This document shows, one piece after another, positions 1 to 12,779 of a DNA stretch of 64,000 nucleotides (within the stretch, counting starts at the first letter, position 1; every line of letters begins with the position of its first letter). The stretch is taken from assembly GCA_029844215.1 (NCBI GenBank), contig CM056738.1:46512388-46576387 (forward strand). The letters run 5' to 3'. Origin of the DNA: Przewalskia tangutica (Eukaryota > Streptophyta > Magnoliopsida > Solanales > Solanaceae). Position numbers and translations under genes: made by a program. The notes under the pieces are model-generated. The model worked only from the letters and a program-made list of their open reading frames with translations, did not search any database and was not told where the DNA came from.

Positions 1-516
1 GCACACATAGGATAATTCTCATTTTATCAAGCCAAAATACTAATCAAGGCATACATAGAATGATTCTCTTTTAACAAGTCAAAGTACTTATCAAGGCACA
101 CTTAGACAAATTCTCAATTTATCAAGCCAAAGTACTAATCAAGGCATACATAGAATAATTCTCTTTTAACAAGTCAAAGTACTTATCAAGGCACACTTAG
201 ACAAATCCTCAATTTATCAAGCCAAAGTACTAATCAAGGCATACATAGAATGATTCTCTTTTAACAAGTCAAAGTACTTATCAAGGCACACTTAGACAAA
301 TTCTCAATTTATCAAGCCAAAGTACTAATCAAGGCATACATAGAATAATTCTCTTTTAACAAGTCAAAGTACTTATCAAGGCACACTTAGACAAATCCTC
401 AATTTATCAAGCCAAAGTACTAATCAAGGCATACATAGAATAATTCTCTTTTAACAAGTCAAAGTACTTATCAAGGCACACTTAGACAAATTCTCAATTT
501 ATCAAGCCAAAGTACT
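1..516. repeat. 95-bp tandem array inside the LTR
   Basis: About five copies of a 95-bp dimer occur, with AAGGCATACATAGAA starting at 45, 141, 236, 331 and 426. Each dimer consists of related 47- and 48-bp halves, one with CATACATAGAA and the other with CACACTTAGACAA. A shorter run of the same 47-bp monomer lies at about 53090-53265 in the equivalent place in another LTR. Copies at 9.3 and 58.2 kb lack the array, so the expansion is copy-specific. Confidence 0.95.
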
Positions 517-2798
517 ACGTACGTACATTCTTTTCAAAAGACTCCTTTTTATGTAAACCCCAAGATACCAACACCCGTAGTATCAAGGCATGTCTATTTT
601 TCAAAGTAAGTTACTACACTTTTAGAAAGCTCATTTCAAAGCTTGAAATCAAGTAACTTCAAATTTTCACAATCTTGGCAACTTATGCCCATTAATCAAA
701 ATAGACAACTTTCTTAACCTTCCATAAAGCCGTTATAACCAACTTCCCATAAAGCCGTTATAACCCTTTATGGTTTTAGACATATCCATTCCTTGATAAC
801 CAAGAGACTTATACTATTAAAACCAAGTATCACATACTTACAATTCAAGTTCTTAACTTTCAAAATACTTCAAGTCTCTTAATAGTTAGAAAACAAGTTT
901 TCTTCTACTTTTTAAACCTCAAGTAACTTCACCCTTAGCACAAGTTACTTCTCTTAAATCATGTCATTTCTCCTCTTTTAAATCAAATAAGTAAATCACT
1001 CCTTTGACTCCCCTAAAGTCATTATAATGACCTTTAGGTTTTAGAACTAAGGCACTAGCCAAAAGATTTGGAAACCACTTCCTTTTCAAGTCTCTATGTA
1101 CTTTTAAGAAAAATACCTTCACTTTTAAGAATCCAAACTTCCTAAGGAAAGGGATTATACTACTTACAATTTAAACATCAAAGTACACTCGAGGAAGTAC
1201 ATAGAACAAATTCTATTTTAGGCAATCCAAATACAAGCAAGGAATGGATCATTCGAGTAGAACTTACTTTCTTTATTCTAAGGAATCATGCTAGAAGAGA
1301 TAGTTCACATACCTTTCGCTAATATCCACAAGCTAAGCCGAATACGCCGTGCGTAAGTGTCAACCTATAATGGTCACAACAATACTATCGATCTTCTAGT
1401 CTCTAACGAGAATAATACTAAGTATTTGGTCTCTAATTCTACGGAAAATCGGGGAGACTTCCTTTGTTTCTACTCACTTTGCCACCTTTTCAAGGCCGAA
1501 TACAATAACCAACAAGCCACGTTTAAGGCTCCCAACAACAACCAAACAAAGGGGATTACACGCCTTACAATACGTGTAAAATTTCCGCCCCACAATTCAT
1601 ACGAAGTAGTCTAATGCACACTAGCCAATTCTCGGCCAACTTACATAGCAACACCAAGTCTTTTCCAACCCTTTTCCAATTTCAAGTTCTTAGGTCAACA
1701 TGTTATATAGTCTAAACAACTTCAACAACTACACTTTCCTTCTTTATACAACATGCGACGCTTAAACTAATAATCGACTAGAATTGAAATCTTAAAGTTA
1801 AACATGCTAGATTTCGGATTAGGGTTCCAATAGCCAATAAACATATCAAACTTCATACTATATAACACATGCTTGCTAAAATCCATAGCTACAACAAGTA
1901 GTAAGTCTTAACTACTAAAACGACAAAATTTATACCTTTCAAAGCCCTTAAAATTTCCAAGATTCCAAAGTCGCGCCTTAGCAATTCTTAGCTCCTTTAC
2001 TTAGGTTCCAAACCGCTCCAAGCACTCCTTAGAGGCCTATGAAGAACCCATCGTCAAGTTCCAACTTCAAAGTTGAAGAACTCCAATAGTTTCCGCCTTG
2101 CGACTAACGTGAAAACTCTGTTTTTCCGAAATCTTTCTATTGAGATAACCTTGCAACACCCTTAGGAACATTGGGTTAAAGTCTTGTGGCTAATGAATCA
2201 AAATCACAAAATTTTTTGTGTGGGAGGTGCACTAAGCCGAGAGCACTATTGGCTAAGCTCAAAGTTTCTTGAAATTTTTTCTAAGTATAGAATGCTCAAG
2301 TCTTGCTACTAGTAGTATACTTATAACACAATGGAGGGCTTGGATAAAAACACTTGTTAAAATTGGAGGGAAGAGATCAAGCCAAATGGCTCTTGACTTG
2401 GTCAACTTTGTCAAGCTCTAGCAAGACTAATCTTCTACATAGGTCAAATGACCATAACACCCTTGCAATTTTCGTCCAACACCACATGTGGGAGTGCCAC
2501 GTGTCGCCCTCTCATTCGTCCATAAAATTAGAACCTCGTGGCCCCACAACATGTAAAATTCCTCGGGTGGGCCCCACGTGACCAAATCCGTAAAAATAAA
2601 TTTCCATAATTTTAATAAGTTCCATATTCTTCAAATAATACATTTTGAGAATCCAATTCCCAACAACGAACATTTTTCCTTTCCGACGTTCGGAACATTT
2701 TCCGTCGCAAAAACAATTCTTCCTTTCGTATCATTTTCCAAGTCTTGTTTCCTTTCGTACATTCTCTTATACATGTCTTGGACTTACGGGGTGTAACA
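1..2798 (-). mobile_element. Tekay-type LTR, partial, window-edge
   Basis: This is a minus-strand long terminal repeat whose 5' end lies at 2798, where the plus strand reads GGGGTGTAACA (TGTTACACCCC on the element strand). It aligns along most of its length with the complete LTR at 51718-55493, including paired CATAAAGCCGTTATAAC motifs near 720-755 and 53470-53510. The first base falls inside the LTR, so its 3' part is outside the window. No internal coding sequence is attached here. Assignment to the Tekay/Del chromovirus group rests on similarity to the LTRs flanking the pol region at 18-23 kb. Confidence 0.85.
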
Positions 2799-3065
2799 CT
2801 GGTAGTGCAAACGCTAGGGCGTAAATACTCACAAAGGTTTCTCACTCGGTACTGCAAACACATGCATCTATGAAGAGTCTGAGTCCTCCTAGACTTAGAG
2901 CAAATACTAGAGTGTAAATACTCTTATAGCCGAAAAGGATTTTGCACTCATTCAATTATAACGGACAACGCGTGAATTTTAAATAAGACTTATATTAAAT
3001 TGGGGAATATTTTAATCAAGGTTTTATCAAGATCTTTATTAGCGTGCTATATCAAATAAAGTTCA
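2799..3065. other. Unclassified flank with a diverged direct repeat
   Basis: This stretch flanks the 5' end of the LTR and holds no recognisable coding sequence. Two 24-bp direct repeats, GCAAACGCTAGGGCGTAAAT... at 2807-2830 and GCAAATACTAGAGTGTAAAT... at 2900-2923, differ only by transitions. It is probably retroelement-derived, but I cannot place it. Confidence 0.5.
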
Positions 3066-4107
3066 TGTCGCGCCCTTTTTCGACCGCGACATTTCTAACT
3101 CCTGCTTAATAAAAGGTTAGAAAAATAAAATAAAATGCTAAAAGTGCAAAAGAATGCTAAAATGTTAAAGAGGTGCTAAAGGTGCTAAATGCTAAAGGGT
3201 GCTAAAAGGGTTCGCGGAGTCGCCACCTAATTATTTTGGGTGAATTAGGACACCTAAATGTTAACTAGTTTAAAGTAAACATTAGCTCCATTTTTTATGG
3301 TCTGCTAAACTTAATGAGATTCTGGGCAAGAGTTCTTTATTATCCTAAAGGGAAGGGGTCAGACACCCTAAAGGATCCGCTAACTTGCGGTTGTCCGTTC
3401 AAACCTAGGGTTAATTATTTATGCTAAGAAAAATGTATGTTAAAAATATTTAAGTAAAAGATGTTGTAAATATCCCTAAGAGAAAATACATTTTTTTATG
3501 ATAAAAGAAAATCATAATGTTTGTTTATAAAAATAAGGTTAACTTTGAAGGAGCATATTCATTCGTAAAATACTTAAATAAGATGTTTATATTGCATAGC
3601 ATAATATAAAGGGTAGTAATACAAAATTAGTTATGGCAAAATATGCATTTATAAAAATATGTCTAACATGTAAAAGTGTATATTAGGCAAGAGATAATAA
3701 AAGTATGACTTTTAAAATAATGTATACAATAGTAGAGTGTATAAGAAAATGAGTTCCTCATGTTAGATAATATTTTAACTAGATGAATAGCCGTGCTAGC
3801 GAGAGTTACGAAGTGGTTTTAATGTAACTTAGGCGGTGTATTACAAGCTAAGAACAATTAACTTAGGGGAAATGGATTTCTGGTATCAAACTACCTTCTA
3901 ATTTATTGAGTTAAGATTAACTACTCTTAAGTATAATATTAATAATGCAATGTTAGACAATTAGTTCACAACAAATAAATGGGGGGCGGGATAAGAAAAC
4001 AATAAAGGTGACTCGAGGAAATGGCGATGTCATTCGCCGGTGGCTTGGAATTTTCGAGGCGGAGATGAAGATGCACATAGATGTAGGTCCTCGTTTGTTG
4101 TAACTCA
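3066..4107 (+). mobile_element. Possible retroelement LTR or leader fragment
   Basis: A segment starts with TGTCGCGCCC, and its first 26 bases form an inverted repeat (TGTCGCG at 3066-3072, CGCGACA at 3085-3091). An A-rich stretch follows with repeated GTGCTAAA-like words (3120-3210), then GCGGAGTCGCCACCTAATT near 3213. I recall such phrases from untranslated regions of plant Ty3 elements of the Tat group, but that is from memory. No ORF of note is present. Confidence 0.4.
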
Positions 4108-4952
4108 TGAGGAGTCTCGCAATGAGACTCTTCGTTTAGCTCCGATGCGTGTCATGCAAAAGAAAAGAAGACAAGGATTAGTATATGCTTTAACCATATT
4201 GGTAATGAATATGCATCTATAAAATTCAGCACATACAATTTATGTTTGAACACATATGTTATGACTAATTGTGAAGATCAATATGCAACCAAAATAACGA
4301 GGAGTAAATCCAGTGGGTTTGACCCAGAACTGGATGATGCAGAGGCGATAGGAAAGAGATTCACTGATCTGGATAAGCAACTAGATAGTATAGACATAAT
4401 TACTATATATTCGAGACTTACGCAAGCCTGCAGCTAATATGCATTTTTAGGCATACGGGGAATAATATAGGTTATCATTTATACATATCCTCATGGTGAC
4501 AACAGAGAAGATAGACACACCCTCGATTTGTGGTAATTCAAATACGCATTCATATGTCCAAACCATTCTATAGACCAATACAGCAAGCAAATTGACTCGG
4601 GAGTTATTGTATATTATCTGGAGTATACTTCATCACTCAGGCAAACAAACACAACTGGATGGCCAGTTCAGGAAACATGATTCCGGATATAACGATGAAT
4701 GGTCTAACATGCTCTTGCAAAAGAATTGCACACATAACATATATCCAGAATTGACCTCGAGGGATAGGATTAATCAATACTTAAGATTAGGCCCATGCTA
4801 CACTAAATTCTTGCAATTGCAGGTACATATAAGGATGCATGTTGCCGTACCAAAGCTATGAAACTGGTACGAGAAGTGAACCGGTTAACATTCGGCTAAA
4901 CGAAGTATGGTTCAATGTTATCTAAGCCTAGCGTGTCTAATGAATGACCACA
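4108..4952 (-). repeat. 850-bp dispersed repeat, copy A
   Basis: This 845-bp segment recurs inverted at 36799-37646. Short translated stretches suggest about 97-98% identity. On the minus strand it begins TGTGGTCATT and ends CGAGACTCCTCA, so it has TG...CA ends like a small LTR. I see no PBS, PPT or matching target duplication. One end carries the inverted repeat GAGTCTC-GCAAT-GAGACTC (4112-4130). Short ORFs inside are shared by both copies but match no family I know. It could be a solo LTR or a transduplicated fragment. It sits about ten codons after the start of the Ogre-like gag at 4984. Confidence 0.7.
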
Positions 4953-5100
4953 CGGTTAGTGCATAACTGTTCCTGCTCCTGCATGCTAAGACTTAAACAA
5001 ACGGTTAGTGCATAACTGTTAAGGCAAAATGGTGATGCGTAATTTTAAAAGCAATGTAACTGTGTGAGTAGAAAGTGTTGTCCTGTAAAATGTGATGCTC
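4953..5100 (-). pseudogene. Ogre-like gag start and leader remnant
   Basis: On the minus strand an ATG at 4984 opens a few codons resembling the gag start at 57368, preceded by a leader that contains GTTAGTGCATAACTGT. The gag is cut off at 4952 by the 850-bp repeat. The word ACGGTTAGTGCATAACTGTT occurs twice, at about 4952 and 5001, which suggests a local rearrangement. The same leader words occur at 49430 and 57390. Confidence 0.6.
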
Positions 5101-5129
5101 TCTGCGTTGATGTGATGCTGCAACATGAT

Positions 5130-6350
5130 GTGACTCTCGTCCTTGCACGGACGCATTGCGATTGTTGATGTCGTCATTGCGTAGACGAAATATTGATGAT
5201 GTCGTTGCCTAGACGTATTGCTGCTGGCGTCGTTGCGTAAACGCAATGCCGATGACGTTGTTGCCTGGACGTTTTGATGCTGATAACGTCATTGCTTGGA
5301 AGTGTTGCTGCTGGCATCATTGCGTAGACGTAATGCTGATAACGTCGTTGCCTAGACGTATCGTTGCTGGCGTTGTTGCATTGACACAATGCTGATAACA
5401 TCATTTCCTGGACGTGTTAATGCTGATAACGTCGTTGCCTGGATGTGTTAATGCTGATAACGTCGTTGCCTGGATGTGTTAATGCTGATAACGTCGTTGC
5501 CTGAACGTATTGTTACTGACGTCGTTGCGTAGACATAATACTGATGGCGTCATTGCGTAGGCGTAATGCTGATGACGTCGTTATCTGGATGTGTTGCTGC
5601 TGGCGTCGTTGTGTAGACATAATGCTGATGGCGTCATTGCGTAGGCATAATGCTGCTGGCGTCGTTGCGTAGACGCAATGCTGATAACGTCATTGCCTGG
5701 ACGTGTTGATGCTGATGTCGTTGCGTAGACATAATGCTGATGGCATCATTTCGTAGACGTGATGCTGATCGCGTCTTTGCCTGGACGTGTTGCTAATGAC
5801 GTCGTTGCCTGGACGTATTGCTGCTGGCGTCATTGCGTAGACATGATACTGATGGCGTCATTGCGTAGGCGTAATGCTGATGACGTCGTTATCTGGATGT
5901 GTTGCTGCTGGCGTCGTTGCGTAGACATAATGCTGATGGCGTTATTGCGTAGGCATAATCTTTGCCGTCGTTGCGTGAAGCGCACGCCGATAACGCGTCG
6001 TTGCTGGGCGTGTTGATCTTGGCGTCGTTGCGTGGCGTAATGTTGATGGCGTCGTTGCGTGGGCGTAATCGCGATGGCGTCGTTGCGTGAGCGTAATCGA
6101 TGGCGTCGTTGCGTAGACGTGATGTTGATCACGCGTCGTTGCACGGGCGTGTTCGCGATGGCGTCATTTCTGGGCGTATTCTTTGCTTGGCGTCGTTGTA
6201 GGCGCACGCCGTGACGTCGTTGCCTAGACGTGTTGATGTTGATAACGCCGTTGCCTGGTCGTGTTGTTGCTGACGTCGTTGCCTAGACGTATTGCTGCTG
6301 GTGTCATTGCGTAGACATAATGCTGATGACGTCGTTACCTGGACGTATTG
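5130..6350. repeat. 28-bp minisatellite
   Basis: About 40 copies of a 28-bp unit, of the type GGCGTCATTGCGTAGGCGTA followed by ATGCTGAT, alternate with a variant containing GTCGTTGCCTGGACGT. Most differences are CG/TG/CA changes, as expected from cytosine methylation and deamination. Between about 5950 and 6210 units are irregular with small deletions, through decay or imperfect consensus. The array lies in the leader of an Ogre-like element, where the copies at 49.8 and 57.8 kb carry an 18-bp unit. Confidence 0.93.
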
Positions 6351-6946
6351 ATGCTCATGTGGAATGAATCTCCTGCAAGCTAAGTTTTGGGAAAATTAGT
6401 GCATACCTGTTTAAAACAAAAATGATAGATACATATGAGAAATGCAATTCTATGGGTAGAGATGTCGTCCCTGATATGCAAGATAATGTGAATACTGAGA
6501 TGTTGTCCTTGCGTGAACATGCTAAACGCTGTAACTGACGGGTTGTCATGATGTCTTTGTTGTGTGCGATGTGTGGGTTGCAAATTTGACTTTATGCCCG
6601 AGCTGATGCGCTAGACTTTGTTGTGGATTTTGAACTTTGATTGTTGATCGTCGATGTCCTTTTCTGCTTCTGCTGCATTGTTTCTGCCTCTGCTAATATG
6701 TAGAAACCTGCGCTCAAAGAAAACTTGTGAGTTTGGGGGGGGTCTATTCGTATTTGACTTCGCCGCTTTGTTCCTTGACATTTGTGCGTCTGGCCTGTTT
6801 GGACCTGCAACCCCTGTCTGGTTTCCTGTCTTGTCCCAGTTTTGAATGTGCAAAGGGCGTTTGGCCTAAAGTGGATCTCAATGGGGTTGCTTGTATATTA
6901 TGTGTATTCTCGTTATTTTCAAAACGAAGGGAAAGTTTCCTAATGG
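6351..6946 (-). other. Ogre-like leader segment
   Basis: This non-coding segment is shared with 50400-51130. The best-conserved landmark is CTGCGCTCAAAGAAAACTTG followed by a G tract near 6730 (50850 in the other copy). It separates the minisatellite from the array carrying TACGTATCC motifs. Short ORFs on both strands are chance. Confidence 0.55.
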
Positions 6947-7125
6947 TGTGACCGAAGCCGATTTAGGCCGCCTACGTATCCTCATGAGGGAATCAGGTCA
7001 TGACGTAGTTCATTACAAGCAAAATTTAATAAATCTAAAATTTTCTAAATGTGGGACCGAGGCCGATGTGGCCGCCTACGTATCCGCCAAGGGAATCAGG
7101 TCGAACGTAGTTCCAATTACATGAA
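6947..7125. repeat. ~105-bp repeat unit, two copies
   Basis: Two copies of a unit contain GGCCGCCTACGTATCC and AATCAGGTC. Four copies occur at 51131-51530. On the minus strand the core reads GGATACGTAGGCGGCC, which I associate from memory with untranslated regions of Tat/Ogre elements. The fixed position beside the gag fragment in both loci shows it belongs to the element. Confidence 0.8.
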
Positions 7126-7297
7126 AACTTAAGCAAAACATTATGAAAACTTAAATATGAGTCTTAAATTATTCTGCTAAACTAAATTGTTCTTTCTTAT
7201 CCGGGCTCTAGGCGGACCAGAACAAGGGTGCAAATCCAATCTACCAATATGCCTTCTTGCTCTGCATCATGGCTGGCTGGGTCTTCATGCTCTGCTA

Positions 7298-7889
7298 TCA
7301 GTATCTCCTTCTTTTGACTTCTGCGTGGTGCATGCTTGGATAAATGACTGATTCAGGCGGAGCGGGTTCTGGCCAGGGAACACCTCTCTTCCTTTGGGGT
7401 TCATTGTACTCATTGGGGGAGGCATCCTCCACCTGAATGACTCCCTCCTTGATCAGCTCCCTTACTTTGTCTCTGAGTGTATAACACCTCCCCATGTCGT
7501 GTCCGATGGCTCCAGAGTGGTATGCACAACTTTTGTTCTCATCATGAGCTTTGGACTTGGGATTGGGAACATTCTTTGGAATTGGCTGGAGTATCCCTGC
7601 AACTCTCAACCTCTCGTATAACTGTGACAAAGGCTCGGCTAAATGGGTGTATATTTTGGCTGGCCTTTCTGTGGCATTTAGGTGGGGTGTGAAAATGTTT
7701 AGTGGATGGGCTTTTGGTCATGGCGTATACACGGGCGGGTATCGCAAGGGTTGTCGTATGTATTGCGAAAATAGGTTTGTGGTGGTCTTTTATCTTGGTT
7801 TGTGTTTGGTTGGGGTATGGTAGGCATTTGATTTTGCATGGGATATATGGGTGCATTGTATATTGGCTGAATGAGATATGTAGTAAGAG
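7298..7889 (-). pseudogene. gag: Ogre/Tat-type gag fragment
   Basis: Minus-strand sequence encodes part of a retrotransposon Gag. The clearest stretch, in the frame 7298-7630, has GILQPIPKN followed by CAYHSGAIGHDMGRC, a cysteine/histidine motif typical of Ogre/Tat Gag. It aligns with the gag at 55.5-56.2 kb, which has GILQPIPIN and CAYHSGAEGHDVENC. Gag would package element RNA in cytoplasmic particles. Upstream codons (to the right) are in other frames and stop at 7890, where a Tekay LTR begins. No protease or reverse transcriptase follows. It cannot be functional. Confidence 0.82.
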
Positions 7890-10850
7890 TGTCACGACCC
7901 GACCTCGGGCCCCCGACTGGTGCCTTACCCCGGGCACCCTAGTGATAAAACATCAGAGAAAATCAGCGGAAAATAAAACTCATGAAAAATAAACAGTGAT
8001 ACTAAAAATAGGCTGACCAAAAAGTCGCCTTACTGCATATATATATAAATAAACCTTGAACAGTTATCCTTTACAAACCATGCCCACAACAGTACTACAG
8101 ACCTCTAAGAATGTAACAACAACTATGACGGGACAAGGCCCCGCCATACCCCTGAATGTACAAGTACCTACAATGACAAGGGATTATACCAAAAGATAAG
8201 CCTCCGGAGAAACGGAGCTTCCACAACGCGAATCGCTGTGACCACATGGCGAGGATCGAGCGGTGTACCACTACCTGCGGCATGAACGCAACCCCCCGAA
8301 GGAGGTCATACAACAGGTACCAAGTATGTGAAACTGAAAATACTGTAATGAAATCATAACAGTCTATATAAAACAGGAGTCATGTATGATAACCAAACTA
8401 CAATACACAATGTATAAGCAGTCATGTCAAGTCAGGGACTCACGCCCTCAAAGTCATCACTCAAATATAACCATGGGTCTCACGCCCACAGTATCAATCA
8501 TGCCCGTGGAATTCCTTCTTCATTGCCGGCAGTCTATGATATAACAACACCAAGGAGTACACATGAACACTAGGTCCCACCTGTGTCATAAAACCGTATG
8601 GGGCAAGTACGAAGGCATAGCTACCAGAACCACTGCGTCATCAATCGATCGGCAAGTCGAAAGCCGGCTACCGAACCTACCGTACCAACTATGCTATAAA
8701 CTGGCGGGGCAAGTACGAAGGCATAACTACGAACCAGATCGTCGCGCGTCCGGCCGGGCAAGTACGAAGCCAACTACGATCCGCCCGTCACCAACCTTAT
8801 TCCACTGCGTCCACGGCCGACCGGCAAATCTGAAGCCACTACCAGATCCACCCTACATCACGTCGCTGACCGGGGTAAGTACATAGGATAACCACCAGAA
8901 CCTCCTGCATCACAAAACTTCGTGGGGAACTAGTCCGTGGAATGACACTATAAAGAACTGACCGAGGCAAGTACGAAAGCCAACTACCAGAACCAACCTG
9001 CATCAGCAACGACCGGGGCAAGTACGGGGGCTAGCTATCAGAACCAGCCTGCATCAGTAACCCTCATGGAGAGCTAGTCCATGGAATAACATGGCTGCAT
9101 GCCCCCGGAATTCCTTCATCGGTGCAGACATGTCCATGTAACAAATAATAACGTACCGAGAGTTTAACCAGCCGCATGCCCCCGGAATTCCTCCATCGGT
9201 GCAGACATGTCCATGTAACAATAATAACATACCGGCCCTCCATTGAGAGACGAGGTAGCATAAGGATACAACACTTGCACAACAAGGCTATCACAAGCAA
9301 ACATAGGCAAGTTACTCACACTCAAGGTACTTTCATTTTATGTCAACAATCCGGGTTTTAACCCCAAAGTACTACGTACTTTAACTCCTTAAAAAGATCC
9401 ATTTCTTTCACAAAAGTCACACAATACTAATAATCGTAGTATCAAAAATAGAGTAACTATCATTTTAAGTAAACCAAAACAATGTCCATACCTTCCTTTT
9501 AAATAAACCAAGACAAAACCATGCCTTCCTTTAAAACCAACTCAAGACAATACAATGCCTCCTTTTAAACAAAACACTTCTCCTTTTTAAAGTCAAGTAA
9601 CAATATACTTTTCAAAATAGTTTAAGCCTCATAACTTCTTAAAAATATCAAGTTACCGTTTTAAACCCAATGATAAAACCATTCTTTCGTTTTCATAAAG
9701 TCGTTATAACTAGCTTCCCATAAAGCTATTATAACACTTTACATTTTAAATCAACCAAGGACAACTACTCACATTTCCGAAATCAAGATAACTTTATTCT
9801 TTTAAAGACCAAGTACCCATTACTCACGAATGAGGTTTCACAACTTTTTAACACAATTCAAGTCCTTAACATTTCATATCAAGTCACTTAACTTTAGAAT
9901 CAAGTCAAGGACACAAAATGAAAATCAAACTTCTTTAACACACGTGCGTCTACCGCACTATATATTTCACAAATTATCATGCTCAAGAGAATAGGAAGAA
10001 TCACATACCTCTTCGGCTTAATCCACAAGCCAAGTCGAGTATGCCGTGCGTAGACTATCCACCTATAATAACCACAACACATCTATCAACATCTAGGTTC
10101 CTTCGTAGAATATTTCTAAGTATAAGGTTCCTTATTCTACGGAAAATTCGACAGCACTTCCCCTATAACTATGTACTTCCACCTTTTTCAAGGCCTGATA
10201 TCAATAACTAACATGCCACATTTAAGGCGCAATAATACAACAACTCAAAGGGGATTACATGCCTAACTGGACGTGTAACATTCTGCCCCACAATATACAA
10301 TACAATCCATTTCTTTTCAATCTTCCTTCCACATATCAAATACTCAATTATACACTACTACAACATGTAATCTCCAATTACAATAGAAAGACAAAGATCA
10401 TTACCTCGATAAGCCCAAAAATATCCAAGAACGTAAAGTCGCTCCTTAGCAAGTTTAGCTCCAAATCCTTACGTTCCAATCCGCTCCAAGCAACCCTTAG
10501 AAGCTCCTAACCAACTCCTTTTCAAGATCCAACTCCAAAAATTGAAGAACACCTTAGGCTCAAACTTGGCAAGTTTCGGCCAAGGCAAGCTTTCAAGGCT
10601 AGGGGTGTGAAATCATTTCTAACACTTGGTTCACAATATTCCTAACACATTAAGGAAGAACACTTAAAAGTTTAAGGATTTTTGGACAACTTTTTCTCAA
10701 GGGGAAGGGCTATGGCCGTATGCTCAAGGAAAGGGAGGGAGTAATTTTTCAAGTCTTGGAAATTAATTCAAGTGTGGATGAAGAAGTCTTGCAACAAGGG
10801 GGTATTTATAGGGAAATCAAGGGTTAGGATCAAAGCAAATGGGTGGTAGA
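7890..10850 (-). mobile_element. Tekay-type LTR, 5' end truncated
   Basis: The LTR 3' terminus is at 7890, where the plus strand reads TGTCACGACCCG. It runs through a tandem array (8.6-9.06 kb) and a region nearly identical to 58.1-59.66 kb, reaching a TATTTATA box complement at 10803-10810. Homology fades near 10850 before the expected TGTTATAC start, so the right edge is approximate. It lies against the Ogre-like gag at 7889, which suggests insertion into that gag, but no second gag half is visible. Confidence 0.83.
8590..9060. repeat. LTR-internal array of 52-65-bp units
   Basis: About eight irregular units share GGGGCAAGTACGAA and AACTACCAGA. They begin about 700 bp from the LTR 3' end. 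The LTR at 51718 has a related array at 52416-52690. Other Tekay LTRs here have different units at the matching place. Many units show one- or two-base deletions in GC-rich words. Confidence 0.88.
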
Positions 10851-11528
10851 ATGTGACTTAGAAGCCTGGCGGTGAGAAAATAATGAACCTTAGAATATTA
10901 CAGTTGAGACCTTAGATGTAAGGCCGTCTTGAGTACAAGATTTTGCGGGTAATCTTTGTCAGAATGTATAAGTATACGTGGAGTAATTGTGGGAAAATTC
11001 CTTGGGTAGTGTAAAATGGAAGTGGTAGCTTTCATGACCTGTATAGGTAAGATTGTTCCGGATCGGGGAACAAGAGCTTGATGCGTTAAGTGGGTCGGGT
11101 TGGGGCCATGTTGCGGGCCAACCCGCGGCCTGTTTCGAGGTGGGGTCAGCTCTGGGTGGTCCCGCCAGGTGGTAGGGTCACGAGGGTGCTAGGCCCAAGA
11201 TTAGATGACCATCGTATGAGTTCGTGGATATGTTCGACCAGAAGCGGATCGTGAAGGCCGGGAATGACCTTAAGGGAGATTGAGGCTAGTAAGATGACCA
11301 AGTTTGGAGGTGGTGACTCTAAAGTTTTGGAAACTAAAGCGATGACTAAAGTGTGGTACGTATACTAAAAGAGTTCAAGTGTTCGAGAAGGGTACGACGA
11401 GTAAGGAAGGAAGAGAACGTGTGTTATTTTGTGGCCAGGTGTGGCATTGGCAACTTGTTAAGAAGAACTTCATCGTTGTCTGTCTTGAGAAGGAACATTC
11501 GGGACGAATGTTTCTAAGGGGGGGAGAA
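10851..11528 (+). mobile_element. 3' end of a plus-strand Tekay element with PPT
   Basis: From about 11420 this matches the 3' untranslated region of the minus element (complement of 18014-18125), sharing TTGTGGCCA, GTGTGGCATT and GGAACATTC. It ends in the polypurine tract AAGGGGGGGAGAA (11516-11528) directly before the LTR. The purine tract primes plus-strand DNA synthesis and marks the upstream edge of a 3' LTR. The part from 10851 to 11400 holds no ORF I recognise. The coding body of this element is absent. Confidence 0.75.
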
Positions 11529-11935
11529 TGTTATACCCCGTATTTCCAGAGTATGTATGTGAGGGCGTACGTATAATAATTTAAGCCTTAAGGATTTGGC
11601 AAGGATCGAAATTTGGGCACAAGTGCCGAAAAGAGTCGTTTTTCGACGAAACATTTTACAGAACTTGCGAAGGGAAAATTCCGGCTATGTCATTTATAAT
11701 TTTTGCGGATTTTTCCGAGAGACGAAACATTTTGGACCAACGGGAGGGTGACATGTGTCACCCTCACATTGGAAGAGAGTGTGGGCGGTAATGGACGATT
11801 TGGGCTACTTTAGTTGGTAGGATATTTTGTGCAAGTTGGTGTGGTAGATGGATAAGGTACACATGGTTTAATCCTAGCCCTACACTTGCATGGCACTTGG
11901 CTTGATCTTGGCCATTGGTTGGTCATTGCTTGACC

Positions 11936-11943
11936 TATAAATA
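11936..11943 (+). promoter_or_regulatory. TATA box of the LTR promoter
   Basis: TATAAATA lies about 400 bp into the LTR within GACCTATAAATACCCC. The same context recurs at 60067-60074 in the plus LTR near the right edge. It probably fixes the start of genomic RNA at the U3/R border a few tens of bases downstream. Confidence 0.65.
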
Positions 11944-12779
11944 CCCCTCTAAGTTGAAGACTTTCTTCATCCAAACTTGAGCAATCTTTCTAAGTCTCAA
12001 ATACTCCCTCCCTCTTGTTTGCTTTCGTCCAAAGCCCCCTCCCCCTTTGAGAAAGGCCCTTGGCCGAGAGCCTCCCCCTCCCCCTTTGTAGTGTTTAGCC
12101 GAGGGGTACCCCCCTAGCCTAGTTGGTTTCGTATAATACCCCCCTTTTGTGGTATAGAAATACTCTCCTAGTATTGTTATAATGCCAAAATACTCTAGCC
12201 CAAAACCTTTGTAGTATTTCCAAGTACCCTCTATACGAAAAGCCCGGAAAATACTATTATACTTTCCTTTAGCCACTAAACGAAACCCTAAGGAAAACCT
12301 TCATAGTCGGTTGAAGTGTTAAGGAGAAGTTGCGTAGAACTTCTAAGGGTTGTTTGGAGCGGGTTGGAGCGCACGGAGTAGGAGCTTAATGTTGCTCAGG
12401 AGCGACATATAAACTTGGATAATTTTGGGCTCATCGAGGTAAATACTACTGTCCTTCTATTGTAATTGAAAATTACATACTGTAGTAGTATTGAAATGAA
12501 TATAAGATTCATAGAAGAGAATTAAACTGTAATAGAAGGATATTACAGAAAAGACTTGAACTGAAATCACATCAGAAGAATATATAAGTAGAAGATTGAA
12601 CTGTACTTACATAGGACTGTATTTACAGTAGACTGATAACCTTATTGGTTGAATGTTCTGCAAGTAGCATGTGCTACTTAGAAGGTGGACAAGGCTAGCC
12701 GGGTTATAGCCGTGGAGCGTTTTGCTTATAGTCGATAATCGTCGCAAGGTATGTGATTCTTCCTATACTATTGAGCATG

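Noticed and set aside
4040..4437. Plus-strand ORFs as exons of a captured host gene
   Set aside because: I could not recognise a protein family or convincing splice sites, so a gene call is unsupported; the idea is kept only as an alternative for the 850-bp repeat.
5130..6350. Possible CRISPR-like array
   Set aside because: There are no unique spacers: the 28-bp units are contiguous and diverged. The context is a plant retroelement.
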